The notes beneath the pieces are model-generated. The model did no database searches. It worked only from the letters and a program-made list of their open reading frames with translations, and was not told the DNA's origin. The translations under genes and the position numbers were made by a program. This document shows positions 52,558-61,433 of a DNA stretch of 64,000 nt, piece by piece. Origin of the DNA: Bacteroidota bacterium (lineage in GTDB: Bacteria > Bacteroidota > Bacteroidia > Bacteroidales > F082); NCBI GenBank assembly GCA_018816765.1, contig JAHIUX010000073.1, forward strand, positions 1 to 64,000, written 5' to 3'. Positions within the stretch are counted from its first letter, which is position 1, and each line of letters begins with the position of its first letter.

Positions 52558-54096
52558 TCAGTTAATTGCTGACTCAAGCAAACTGCTATTGGGAACATAT
52601 TTCAACCCCCGGTTGACAAAGGCCCTGGCGGTTGTTTTATTTCCCTTGTAAAAATAATGCAAAGCCGCTGACCTGTATGTACTTTCGATCATCACATTCA
52701 GCATTTTACTTTTCACCGGTGGTTCGCAGTTCTTTTCAAATTCAAGCAGGTATGTGTTTCCCTCCGGGGATTTGTTCTTTGAAAAAGAATCACTTGCCTT
52801 CTGCAGGTAGGCCTTAAGCTTGTGTTCAGTCAAAATGGAAACCACTAATTCCTGCGGATACCGTAAGGCTAACTGGTTGATGGTGTCAAGGAGCACATCA
52901 GGGTTGGAAATGTTGAACAGCTTGCGTTGCAAATGATTCTCCATAATCTGTTGCGCATCGTGATGATTGCCCTTGATGTCCAATGCCCTGGCCACATACT
53001 TTTCAACCTTGTCCGAATGTTGGTATCGGTAACTCATCTGCAGGTTATAGGAGAAATTAATTTCATCGATTAACTTCTTATCCGTGATCTGCCCCACCAG
53101 ACGTGCGTTTAACGAATCACAAAATGCTTCCATATCAGTATATTGCAAATGGTAATTGACAATATTACTGAAAATGCCAACAACCACATTCATATCTGTG
53201 TTCTCAAATTTCGAAAGCTGTGCCAGGTAATCGATTTCCCACACCCGGTCAAAATTGCATTTTTCAATATGGTAAATCAGGGCCGAATACAGCAGGTTTT
53301 TCACCTGGTAATCCGGATAGTAGAAATAAGCCTTCTGGCAGGATTTCAAGGCAGCTTCCGTTTCGTTTTTTTGCAGGCTGGTCAGGGCTTTGTTATAGTA
53401 CTGAAAGCCGGGAAGGTTATTGAACTCCGCGTCCCTCACCTCATTGAACTTTTCTTCAAAGATCTCTTCCACCGACTTGTTTTTGTATTCTGACTCGCTG
53501 ATGAGTTTCGAATTCCTCAGGTAATTGATATACTGCTGTTTGAACTCACCTGTGAAAATCTGCTTTTCGAAGCCCGGATTAGTGGTCTCAATGACGATTG
53601 AATTTGCGCTTGGGTTTGCTACCAGATAAACATGACCCGATGAAGCCTTCACCTTGTAAGGGACATTTAACTTGCTGTAGACCATTGCATACAACATCGA
53701 GGCGGTGACACAGTTGTAGTTTCCGCTTTCAAATATTTCAGGGAAATAGACGTCTTCATTGTATTTTTTCAGGAAGCGGCTATGCACGCCTGAATATGCG
53801 AGTTTAATTTTTTTCGACATATTCTTCGATGCTATCTTTTTAACTTCCAGTTCCTTAAATATGCTTTGATAAATCTCCTTTTTCTCCGCAGCGATTTTCT
53901 CATCCATGGTGTCATCAATTGCGAGAAACAAATCCAGGGTATCGCCCTGCTGCGACATGAATTGCTGAATGGCCTTCCGTTCAAATTCGGAATGGTATTG
54001 CAGATCGGCAAACCGGATCAGGGAATCCGTTTGCGCCATAAGCCCTGATGGCAACAGCCCTAGGAGCAACAAGAATAAGTGGGTGTGGATGCGCAT
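52558..54096 (-). CDS. Secreted transglutaminase-like protein with TPR-like tail
   Basis: A 512-residue secreted protein (MRIHTHLFLLLLGLLPSGLMAQ). Residues about 125-175 hold a transglutaminase/papain-like core: Cys in GNYNCVTASMLYAMVYSKL, NVPYKVKASSGHVYLVA with the His, and VIETTNPGF where the acidic residue would lie; that Asp appears replaced by Thr/Asn. The C-terminal half (about 235-500) has TPR-like helices such as YNKALTSLQKNETEAALKSCQKAYFYYP and FYKGNKTTARAFVNRGLKYVPN. Similar Bacteroidota proteins are of unknown role. Enzyme activity is uncertain because the third catalytic residue is unclear. Confidence 0.65.
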   Translation of the reverse strand: MRIHTHLFLLLLGLLPSGLMAQTDSLIRFADLQYHSEFERKAIQQFMSQQGDTLDLFLAIDDTMDEKIAAEKKEIYQSIFKELEVKKIASKNMSKKIKLAYSGVHSRFLKKYNEDVYFPEIFESGNYNCVTASMLYAMVYSKLNVPYKVKASSGHVYLVANPSANSIVIETTNPGFEKQIFTGEFKQQYINYLRNSKLISESEYKNKSVEEIFEEKFNEVRDAEFNNLPGFQYYNKALTSLQKNETEAALKSCQKAYFYYPDYQVKNLLYSALIYHIEKCNFDRVWEIDYLAQLSKFENTDMNVVVGIFSNIVNYHLQYTDMEAFCDSLNARLVGQITDKKLIDEINFSYNLQMSYRYQHSDKVEKYVARALDIKGNHHDAQQIMENHLQRKLFNISNPDVLLDTINQLALRYPQELVVSILTEHKLKAYLQKASDSFSKNKSPEGNTYLLEFEKNCEPPVKSKMLNVMIESTYRSAALHYFYKGNKTTARAFVNRGLKYVPNSSLLESAIN

Positions 54097-54452
54097 ATGG
54101 TTACGTATAACAATGATATTTATCTAATTTCCAACTTCTCCATTCAGTGAAATTATCTGCCCGAAACAGATCATAACATGGAGTGTTTTTCTTCAAAAAT
54201 GATTTTTTATTATGTAACACCTGTTTGTCTTCTCACCTTTGCCCACCAATGTGAATTGCATGCATTGCGGGCCTGTTTTGTCTGAAAGCATGTTATGGGG
54301 CGCCTCAACGCAGTGTTTCGGCCGGCACTGGCATGCCCATAAAGCCTGCTTGCTGTAAAATTAAGGAAATTATCGCCTTAACAAAAAAACAACACTTTAT
54401 TGTGCAATTATTTTTGTCGGGGATTAAACATCCTGGTTGAGCAACACCACAC
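54097..54452. other. Spacer without recognised gene
   Basis: Nothing I can name is visible in these 356 bases. A 109-codon frame on the minus strand overlaps the next gene and has no domain. Confidence 0.5.
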
Positions 54453-55058
54453 TCATTTCCGGGCCTTGCGCTTTGAAGCCCTTGTCTGCAGCCATTGCTG
54501 ACCTTTAAAACACAGGAAAGAGGCGCCTGCGCCCACCAGGGCGCCCATGAGCACATCGCTTGGGTAATGCACCCCAAGGGCCAGGCGCGAATAGCCCACC
54601 AGCACAGCCCAGATATAGGCAGGCACAACCACATACCAGCGGGGCCAGCACAGACTCACCGCCGTAGCCAGTGCGAAGGCGTCAGTTGTGTGGCCCGAAG
54701 GGAACGAAGGGCCTCCACCACCGCTCAGCTTCGCCAGCTCAGGATAGTGCACAAAAGGCCGTGTGCGATCGACACTGTATTTGATGATGTTGGTGAACAA
54801 AGCCGAGCCCAGCACCGAAGCAGCCAGGTAAAACGATTGCTGCCGCAGCCTGCGGTTTCTGCGTGCCAGGGCAAAGCCTAACAGCACCACCGGCAGGCCA
54901 AAGGTGAGCGGCCCGGCGCTGTTGGTCACCCCCACCACCACGCGGTCATACTGCGGCTTGCGGCCCAAATTGATCTTCCTCAGGATGTCAATATCAGTGT
55001 GCTGCGCCTTTAGTTGCAGGGCACACAGGCAAAATAAACTGAGCAGCAGTTTCTTCAT
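54453..55058 (-). CDS. PAP2-family lipid phosphatase
   Basis: The 201-residue protein has a signal peptide or anchor (MKKLLLSLFCLCALQLKAQ) and about four further helices. All three PAP2 motifs are present: KYSVDRTRPF (KxxxxxxRP), PSFPSGHT (PSGH) and SRLALGVHYPSD (SRxxxxxHxxxD). Such enzymes remove phosphate from lipids such as undecaprenyl diphosphate on the periplasmic side, or from lipid A. The mature N-terminal part is short. It lies alone, 99 bp from the LruC gene. Confidence 0.92.
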   Translation of the reverse strand: MKKLLLSLFCLCALQLKAQHTDIDILRKINLGRKPQYDRVVVGVTNSAGPLTFGLPVVLLGFALARRNRRLRQQSFYLAASVLGSALFTNIIKYSVDRTRPFVHYPELAKLSGGGGPSFPSGHTTDAFALATAVSLCWPRWYVVVPAYIWAVLVGYSRLALGVHYPSDVLMGALVGAGASFLCFKGQQWLQTRASKRKARK

Positions 55059-55086
55059 AAGCAGGACATAGGTGGTTTTTTTGTTG

Positions 55087-55110
55087 ACGGGTTAACGGGT
55101 TTACGGGTTG
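55087..55110. repeat. Octamer tandem repeat
   Basis: Three 8-bp units ACGGGTTA, ACGGGTTT and ACGGGTTG follow each other between the PAP2 gene start and the LruC gene end. Confidence 0.7.
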
Positions 55111-55157
55111 ATGAGATTATTATTGATAACAAGTCACCAATAACTAATCACAACTCA

Positions 55158-56876
55158 TCAGAAAGGCACAACGACAACCTTACCGGCTACCGGTTCGAGG
55201 TACCAGGTGGAGTTTACCGTACCACTCGATTCGGCCCAGGTCTTGAACTTGCCATAGGCGCTGGTGATGTCGGTTTTTTCGATGGCGCACTTAAACCGCT
55301 GATCGGTAATGATTTCTATGGCCCAGGGCAGTCCGGTGGCAGTTTTGAAGTTGCCTGCATCGTTCTGGGTGTTCATCAGGCTGGCATTCATCGTTGCCGT
55401 TGCCGGGAATCCGCTGCGGTGCACCTCGTGGCCGCGGTCGCCTGTCCTGAAGAGGTAAATCTCAGGGATGAAACTGCCTGCCTGTGCATTGAAGGTCACG
55501 GTGAATTTGAGCGTGTCGGGAACGCCCACAGGGCCTTCGCCATTGTTCTGGTAGCGGTCGTTGATGGTGGCATACACATCGTTCGAGAGGATGAGGCCGT
55601 TGGTGTTGGCGGGATCGAGGGTGGCGGCACCTGAGACACCGGCAATGATGTTGGCCGGAAAGACGGTTTTGTCGGGTTTCACGAAGCGCAGGGCGAAACC
55701 ATTGTCGATGCTGGCCCCAATGGCATCAATGCTGACAGAGAAACTGGCCGTAAGCGGAGTGCCGGCAGCGTTTTTGGTGATGGTCACCTTGTTCGACAGC
55801 ACCAGGTCGTTGAAATCGAAATCGCCCAACGAAGGCCAAAGGTCTTCGAAAGCCAGTATCTGCCTGCCGCTTTCGGGGAAATAGGAGGTATAGCTTGTGT
55901 TCGGGTCGCCCGGATAATCATCGTAGCGGTCGATGGTGCCATCGCCGTCGGCATCGCAGGAGATGTCGAAGTTATCGAGGAAATTGCCAATGCTCTGGCT
56001 GCCACCGGCCGCAGATATCGACTTGAACACAAAAAATGTCGACGTCTGCCCAACGGGCACATTGTAGGTGCCTGTGTAATGTCCCCAGGCGGTTTTGCCA
56101 TCGGTCATGGTGGCCTGACGCACTGCTGTTGCAACACTTGCTCCGATGAGCACTTCTGCCACATCGACGCCCTGGCGGCCGCGATGCCATACCGACCAGC
56201 GAATGGTGGAGCCTGGCTCGAGGCACAGTTCCTGGTACAATGCAGCAACCTGGTTGGCGTTCAGCTCAAAAAACTGCCTGCCTTCCTGTGACGGAACGCC
56301 CTGAAAACCGCTCACCCACATTTCAATTTTATGATCGGTGGCGGTGGTGCTCCAGCCGGGAACGTCTGCGTCGTTGCGCAAAGCATAGCCCGAGGCCAGG
56401 TAAGGCAGTTCGCCACCCGCGTTCTGAATGGGGGTGCCGCAGCTGGTGCAGCTTACCACAGCTGTTGACTTGGTCTGCGGATAAATATAGGTTACAGCAG
56501 GTCCGAGCAACAGGTTCATGGCGCCGGTGCCTGTGATCTTTTGGGTGTTCTCTGTCACCGGATAGTACACATAAAAGCTACCGTCGGCCGGGAGGTTGAG
56601 CTGGAATTCGGCAATGTTATTATGTACGATGGTCCTGTCGAGCACCTTGCCATCAGCGTTTACCACCTGGATGAATTCGTCCTCAGTGGAAACATTCAGC
56701 GGATTTTCGAGTGTCACCGTGAGTGTGCCCTGAATGGCAGCAGTCCAGCTAAAGTCTTCTGAAACAATGAGGTCGGCCATGTTTCCCCTGTTGGGGTCGG
56801 GATTGTCATTGCGTTTGTTGCATCCGAAGAAGAGCAGGGATGCGGCAAGGATTGTGGCAGTAAGTCTGATTTTCAT
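55158..56876 (-). CDS. LruC-domain lipoprotein (1)
   Basis: A 572-residue lipoprotein (signal with lipobox Cys19, LFFGCNKR). It has an N-terminal beta domain with FSWTAAIQGTLTVTLENP, a jelly-roll-like middle part, a calcium-type loop DADGDGTIDRYDDYP at about 309-323, and then the LruC/DUF4842 region (about 335-500) with ILAFEDLWPSLGDFDFNDLV and DNGFALRF. LruC domains occur on Leptospira and Bacteroidota outer surface proteins. It shares the order seen in the longer protein at 61434: lipobox, beta domain, calcium loop, LruC. Likely at the cell surface; ligand unknown. Confidence 0.85.
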   Translation of the reverse strand: MKIRLTATILAASLLFFGCNKRNDNPDPNRGNMADLIVSEDFSWTAAIQGTLTVTLENPLNVSTEDEFIQVVNADGKVLDRTIVHNNIAEFQLNLPADGSFYVYYPVTENTQKITGTGAMNLLLGPAVTYIYPQTKSTAVVSCTSCGTPIQNAGGELPYLASGYALRNDADVPGWSTTATDHKIEMWVSGFQGVPSQEGRQFFELNANQVAALYQELCLEPGSTIRWSVWHRGRQGVDVAEVLIGASVATAVRQATMTDGKTAWGHYTGTYNVPVGQTSTFFVFKSISAAGGSQSIGNFLDNFDISCDADGDGTIDRYDDYPGDPNTSYTSYFPESGRQILAFEDLWPSLGDFDFNDLVLSNKVTITKNAAGTPLTASFSVSIDAIGASIDNGFALRFVKPDKTVFPANIIAGVSGAATLDPANTNGLILSNDVYATINDRYQNNGEGPVGVPDTLKFTVTFNAQAGSFIPEIYLFRTGDRGHEVHRSGFPATATMNASLMNTQNDAGNFKTATGLPWAIEIITDQRFKCAIEKTDITSAYGKFKTWAESSGTVNSTWYLEPVAGKVVVVPF

Positions 56877-57060
56877 GGCCGTGTGTGTTTTGAGTGTTCA
56901 AAGTAAACAAACAATGCTGCAAAGATAAGGCCATTTTGTACAGATTCGTTAATTGCTGTTTTATAGTTGTTTAGCAAATCAACTACCAAATATTCTTTCC
57001 CAGTTCGGGAAATGTTCATAATTTTGGGAATTAGCCATGTCAATTCAGACATCACAACCA

Positions 57061-57095
57061 ATCACCAATCACCAATCACCAGTCACCAGTTACCA
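57061..57095. repeat. Heptamer tandem repeat
   Basis: Five 7-bp units (ATCACCA three times, then GTCACCA and GTTACCA) lie in the 409-bp spacer between the divergent LruC and mutA genes. The rest of that spacer holds only the mutA promoter box. Confidence 0.8.
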
Positions 57096-57173
57096 TGGGT
57101 TCATACTGGCAGGTTCTTCTGTGAAAGTATTAACAATAATCGGGACGAATCGTTATTGTTTGGCTTTTTGTCT

Positions 57174-57181
57174 TAATTTTG
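57174..57181 (+). promoter_or_regulatory. Bacteroidota -7 box before mutA
   Basis: TAATTTTG fits TAnnTTTG, 104 bp before the mutA ATG. TTTG and TTG boxes upstream are too close for ideal -33 spacing. No cobalamin riboswitch is seen in the leader. Confidence 0.45.
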
Positions 57182-57285
57182 CCCGCCTGACACAGTTTGG
57201 CTGGCGGCACCATCCGCCTGGGGGTGAATGCAAACGATGTGTCAAGGACTAACGCTTTAAAGATGAACTGATTAAATATCATCAT

Positions 57286-59166
57286 ATGGAGAACCACACA
57301 AAAAAACGCTTTTCCGAATTTCCGCCAGTGATGCCCGAACAATGGGAAGCACAGATACAGAAAGACCTCAAGGGAGCCGATTACGACAAGAAACTGGTCT
57401 GGAGACCCTTGGAAGGCTTTGCGGTAAAACCATATTATACCGCTGCCGACCTTGCCAACATCAACTGGCTGAAGACTTACCCGGGTGAGTTTCCGTATGT
57501 GCGCGGAAACCAGGCCAGCGGCAACAACTGGCTTGTGCGCCAGGACATTAAGGTGACCGACATCAAGGAAGCCAACGAAAAAGCGCTCGACATCCTGATG
57601 AAAGGAGTTGATTCGCTGGGCTTTGAACTCGACTGCAAAAAGCAATATACACTGGCCGACATTGAGTTGCTGTTGAAAAATATCCGTGCCGACATCGCCG
57701 AAATCAACTTCCTTGGCACCGATCAGCACCAGGCCCTTGTAACCATCATCGAGCAGCTGGTGAAAAAGTACAACCGCCCGATGGACAAGATTCACGGAAG
57801 CGTCAACTTCGATCCCATCATGCGTTTTTCGCGCCGCGGCGTTTGGTACAAAGGCGAAAACGATGATTTCGACACGGCCCACGCCCTGGTGAAATCGGTT
57901 CAGTCGCTGCCCGTTTACCGTGTCATCGGCGTTAACGGACACATCTTCACCAATGCCGGCGCCACCATCGTGCAGGAAATAGCCTGCTCGCTTGCTGCAG
58001 GAGCCGAATACCTGACCCGCCTGACCAACAAAGGCCTGTTCATCGGTGAGATCACACCCCATATGAAATTCAACCTGGCCATTGGACCGAACTACTTCAT
58101 GGAGATGGCCAAGCTACGCGCCTACAGGCTGCTCTGGGCTAAAATCACCAATGCTTACGGACTCAATGATGCCCGCAACGGACGCCTGTTTGTGCATGCC
58201 ACCAACAGCAGCTGGAACTACACCACCTACGATCCCTATGTGAATATGCTCCGCAGCACCACCGGAACAATGTCGGCACTGCTGGGCGGTATCGACTCCT
58301 TTAAGGTGTTGCCTTTCGACATGCCTTTCGAACAACCCACCGACTTTGCCGAAAGGGTAGCCCGCAACCAGCAGCTGATCCTCAAGGAAGAATCGTACCT
58401 CGACAAGGTTGCTGATCCGGCTTCGGGATCATATTACATCGAAAACCTTACACACTCCATCGTAGAGGCAGCCTGGAAGCTGTTCCTCGACATACAGGAA
58501 GAAGGCGGCTTCCTCGCCGCCCTGAAAAACGGCAGCGTGCAGCGCTTCATCACCGAAAGTGCCCGCAAAAAAGACCTGAACCTGGCCACACGCCGCGAAA
58601 TCATGCTGGGGACAAACCAATACCCCAACTTCAACGAAACCATCAGCAGCGACTTGCCTGAGCAGGTGTTCGCTGCCGAAGACAAGACCTCGGCAGGCGC
58701 TGAGATTGAAACCATCAAAACCTACCGCGGCGCCCAGGCTTTCGAGCGCTTGCGCTACAAAACCGACATATACAGCCGTACAGCCCCGCGCCCAAAGGCA
58801 TGGATGTTTACTTTTGGCAACCTGGCCATGCTGAAAGCAAGGTCGAACTTCGCCTCGAACTTCTTCGCCTGCGCCGGTTTCGAGGTGACTGATAACCCGG
58901 GCTTCGCCAGCATCGACGAAGGCATCAGGGCAGCCAGGGAAGTGAAGCCCGACATCGTGGTCATCTGCAGCTCCGACGAAGCCTATGCTGAATCGGCACT
59001 GCCGATCTTCGAAGCACTCAGGGATCAGGGCATCGTCGTGCTTGCAGGCTATCCGGCCGTGCTGGTCGATCAACTGAAACAGGGCGGGATGACACATTTC
59101 ATCCATATGAAAAGCAATGTACTCGAAACCCTGCAACAGTTTCAGCAACTGCTCGGCATTGCCTGA
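57286..59166 (+). CDS. mutA: Methylmalonyl-CoA mutase small subunit
   Basis: The 626-residue beta subunit has a TIM-barrel substrate domain ([32 protein letters not shown] opens it; [22 protein letters not shown] is characteristic). Its C-terminal cobalamin-like domain (about 500-626) lacks the DxHxxG motif ([24 protein letters not shown]), so it does not bind B12. This agrees with known alpha-beta mutases, where MutA has only a structural role. mutB follows 41 bp downstream. It works with MutB in turning succinyl-CoA into methylmalonyl-CoA and back. Confidence 0.95.
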   Translation: MENHTKKRFSEFPPVMPEQWEAQIQKDLKGADYDKKLVWRPLEGFAVKPYYTAADLANINWLKTYPGEFPYVRGNQASGNNWLVRQDIKVTDIKEANEKALDILMKGVDSLGFELDCKKQYTLADIELLLKNIRADIAEINFLGTDQHQALVTIIEQLVKKYNRPMDKIHGSVNFDPIMRFSRRGVWYKGENDDFDTAHALVKSVQSLPVYRVIGVNGHIFTNAGATIVQEIACSLAAGAEYLTRLTNKGLFIGEITPHMKFNLAIGPNYFMEMAKLRAYRLLWAKITNAYGLNDARNGRLFVHATNSSWNYTTYDPYVNMLRSTTGTMSALLGGIDSFKVLPFDMPFEQPTDFAERVARNQQLILKEESYLDKVADPASGSYYIENLTHSIVEAAWKLFLDIQEEGGFLAALKNGSVQRFITESARKKDLNLATRREIMLGTNQYPNFNETISSDLPEQVFAAEDKTSAGAEIETIKTYRGAQAFERLRYKTDIYSRTAPRPKAWMFTFGNLAMLKARSNFASNFFACAGFEVTDNPGFASIDEGIRAAREVKPDIVVICSSDEAYAESALPIFEALRDQGIVVLAGYPAVLVDQLKQGGMTHFIHMKSNVLETLQQFQQLLGIA

Positions 59167-59207
59167 GGCAGCAGCCAATTAATACGAATGAAAGAAACTC
59201 AGCTGAT

Positions 59208-61361
59208 ATGAAACCAAATTTTAAGAATATCAACATCACAAAAACCCCCGATATGGGTCAGACACCAGCACAGTGGGAACACAAGAACAAGCTGGCTGCT
59301 GAGTGGGAAACACCGGAGCATATCCAGGTCAAACCCGCGTATTCAGTAGCCGACCTCGAGGGGATGGAACACTTGAACTATGCAGCAGGGATACCGCCTT
59401 TTCTGCGTGGCCCCTACTCCACCATGTATGTGATGCAGCCCTGGACCGTGCGCCAGTATGCCGGATTTTCGACCGCCGAAGATTCAAATGCCTTTTACCG
59501 CCGCAACCTTGCCGCCGGGCAAAAAGGCCTCTCCGTTGCCTTTGACCTCGCCACACACCGCGGTTACGACTCTGACCACGAACGTGTTGTAGGTGATGTG
59601 GGCAAGGCTGGTGTTGCCATCGACTCCATCCTCGATATGAAAATCCTCTTCGATCAGATTCCGCTCAACAAGATGTCGGTGTCGATGACAATGAACGGAG
59701 CCGTGCTGCCTGTGATGGCTTTCTACATCGTAACCGCACTCGAACAGGGAGCCAAACTCGAAGAACTTGCCGGAACCATTCAGAACGACATCCTGAAGGA
59801 GTTCATGGTCCGCAACACCTACATCTATCCGCCCGAATCGTCGATGCGCATCATTGCCGACATCTTCGAATTCACCTCGCAGAAGATGCCTAAGTTTAAC
59901 TCCATCTCCATCAGCGGTTACCACATCCAGGAAGCCGGCGCAACGGCCGACATCGAGCTGGCATACACCCTGGCCGACGGGCTCGACTATATCCGCACCG
60001 GACTCAAAGCCGGACTCGACATTGATGCCTTTGCACCCCGATTGTCGTTTTTCTGGGGACTGGGCATGAACCACTTCATGGAAATTGCCAAGCTGCGCGC
60101 TGCACGCCTCCTTTGGGCCAAAATCGTGCATCAGTTCGAACCCAAAATGGCCAAATCGATGGCACTGCGCACCCATACCCAAACTTCGGGTTGGAGCCTT
60201 ACTGAGCAGGATCCGTTCAACAATGTAGCCCGCACCTGCATAGAAGCCCTTGGCGCAGCCCTCGGACACACCCAGTCGCTGCACACCAACGCGCTTGACG
60301 AAGCCATAGCATTGCCAACGGATTTCTCGGCACGTATTGCCCGCAACACCCAGATTTACCTGCAGGAAGAAACAAACATCTGCAAAGTTGTCGATCCCTG
60401 GGCCGGTTCCTACTATGTTGAAAAACTCACGCATGAGCTTGTCGAAAAGGCCTGGGCACACATCGAAGAGGTTGAAGCCATGGGCGGCATGTCGAAGGCC
60501 ATCGAAACGGGGCTTCCGAAGATGCGCATCGAAGAGGCTGCTGCGCGCAAGCAGGCCCGCATCGACTCGAACAAGGACGTGATCGTGGGAGTGAACAAAT
60601 ACCGCCTCGAGAAAGAAGACCCGATCGAGATTCTCGAAGTGGACAACACTGCTGTAAGAATCTCTCAGATCAAGCGGCTTGAGCTGTTGCGTCAGGGCCG
60701 CGATGAGGCTGCCGTAAAGCAAGCCCTCGAAGCCATCACCCGTTCCTGTGAAACCGGCGAAGGCAACCTGCTCGCACTTGCCGTTGATGCTGCTGCAAAG
60801 CGCGCATCGCTGGGCGAAATCTCGATGGCCTGCGAAAAGGTCTTCGGACGATACAAAGCCGTTATCCGTTCAATATCTGGAGTTTATTCTGCCGAAACCA
60901 TGGGTAATCAAAGTTATACGAAAGCCTCAGCCCTGGCTGATGAGTTTGCGAAAATTGAAGGCCGCCGCCCCCGCATCATGATTGCGAAAATGGGTCAGGA
61001 CGGGCACGACAGGGGCGCCAAGGTGGTGGCCACAGGTTATGCTGATATTGGCTTCGATGTCGACATTGGGCCGCTTTTCCAAACCCCGGCAGAAGCTGCG
61101 CGTCAGGCTGCTGAAAACGATGTTCACATCCTGGGCGTTTCGAGCCTTGCTGCAGGGCATAAAACCCTTGTTCCGCAGGTGATCGAAGAGCTGTCCAAAC
61201 TGGGCCGTCAGGATATCATGGTCATCGTGGGCGGCGTGATTCCGCACCAGGATTACCAATACCTCTATGATGCCGGTGCCGTGGCTATCTTTGGTCCGGG
61301 AACCATCATCTCCGAAGCAGCCATCAAGATGCTCGACATCCTGATCCAGATGCGGAAATAA
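59208..61361 (+). CDS. mutB: Methylmalonyl-CoA mutase large subunit
   Basis: The 717-residue catalytic subunit has the substrate barrel ([27 protein letters not shown] to [20 protein letters not shown]) and the C-terminal B12 domain (about 580-717) with the cobalt-ligand motif D-G-H-D-R-G ([18 protein letters not shown]) and [14 protein letters not shown]. It uses adenosylcobalamin to rearrange the carbon skeleton. With SdhCAB in the same window it supports a succinate-propionate route. A terminator follows, closing the two-gene operon. No chaperone gene (meaB) is in the window. Confidence 0.97.
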   Translation: MKPNFKNINITKTPDMGQTPAQWEHKNKLAAEWETPEHIQVKPAYSVADLEGMEHLNYAAGIPPFLRGPYSTMYVMQPWTVRQYAGFSTAEDSNAFYRRNLAAGQKGLSVAFDLATHRGYDSDHERVVGDVGKAGVAIDSILDMKILFDQIPLNKMSVSMTMNGAVLPVMAFYIVTALEQGAKLEELAGTIQNDILKEFMVRNTYIYPPESSMRIIADIFEFTSQKMPKFNSISISGYHIQEAGATADIELAYTLADGLDYIRTGLKAGLDIDAFAPRLSFFWGLGMNHFMEIAKLRAARLLWAKIVHQFEPKMAKSMALRTHTQTSGWSLTEQDPFNNVARTCIEALGAALGHTQSLHTNALDEAIALPTDFSARIARNTQIYLQEETNICKVVDPWAGSYYVEKLTHELVEKAWAHIEEVEAMGGMSKAIETGLPKMRIEEAAARKQARIDSNKDVIVGVNKYRLEKEDPIEILEVDNTAVRISQIKRLELLRQGRDEAAVKQALEAITRSCETGEGNLLALAVDAAAKRASLGEISMACEKVFGRYKAVIRSISGVYSAETMGNQSYTKASALADEFAKIEGRRPRIMIAKMGQDGHDRGAKVVATGYADIGFDVDIGPLFQTPAEAARQAAENDVHILGVSSLAAGHKTLVPQVIEELSKLGRQDIMVIVGGVIPHQDYQYLYDAGAVAIFGPGTIISEAAIKMLDILIQMRK

Positions 61362-61385
61362 ATCTGAACCGATTTCATCAAAAGA

Positions 61386-61417
61386 AAATCCCCGACAAAA
61401 CGCCGGGGATTTTTTTA
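61386..61417 (+). terminator. Intrinsic terminator after mutB
   Basis: AAATCCCCG (61386-61394) pairs with CGGGGATTT (61404-61412) in a perfect 9-bp stem, followed by T. It may serve both convergent genes, since the minus strand also shows T after the stem. Confidence 0.9.
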
Positions 61418-61433
61418 TTATTCCACAAGGGCT

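Noticed and set aside
57096-57285. Cobalamin riboswitch before mutA
   Set aside because: The leader is short and I find no B12-box-like conserved core.
57130-58062. 310-codon minus-strand open frame opposite mutA and its leader
   Set aside because: Overlaps conserved mutA sequence and has no recognisable motif.
59484-60722. 412-codon minus-strand open frame opposite mutB
   Set aside because: Antisense artefact of strong codon bias in mutB; composition unlike a real protein.
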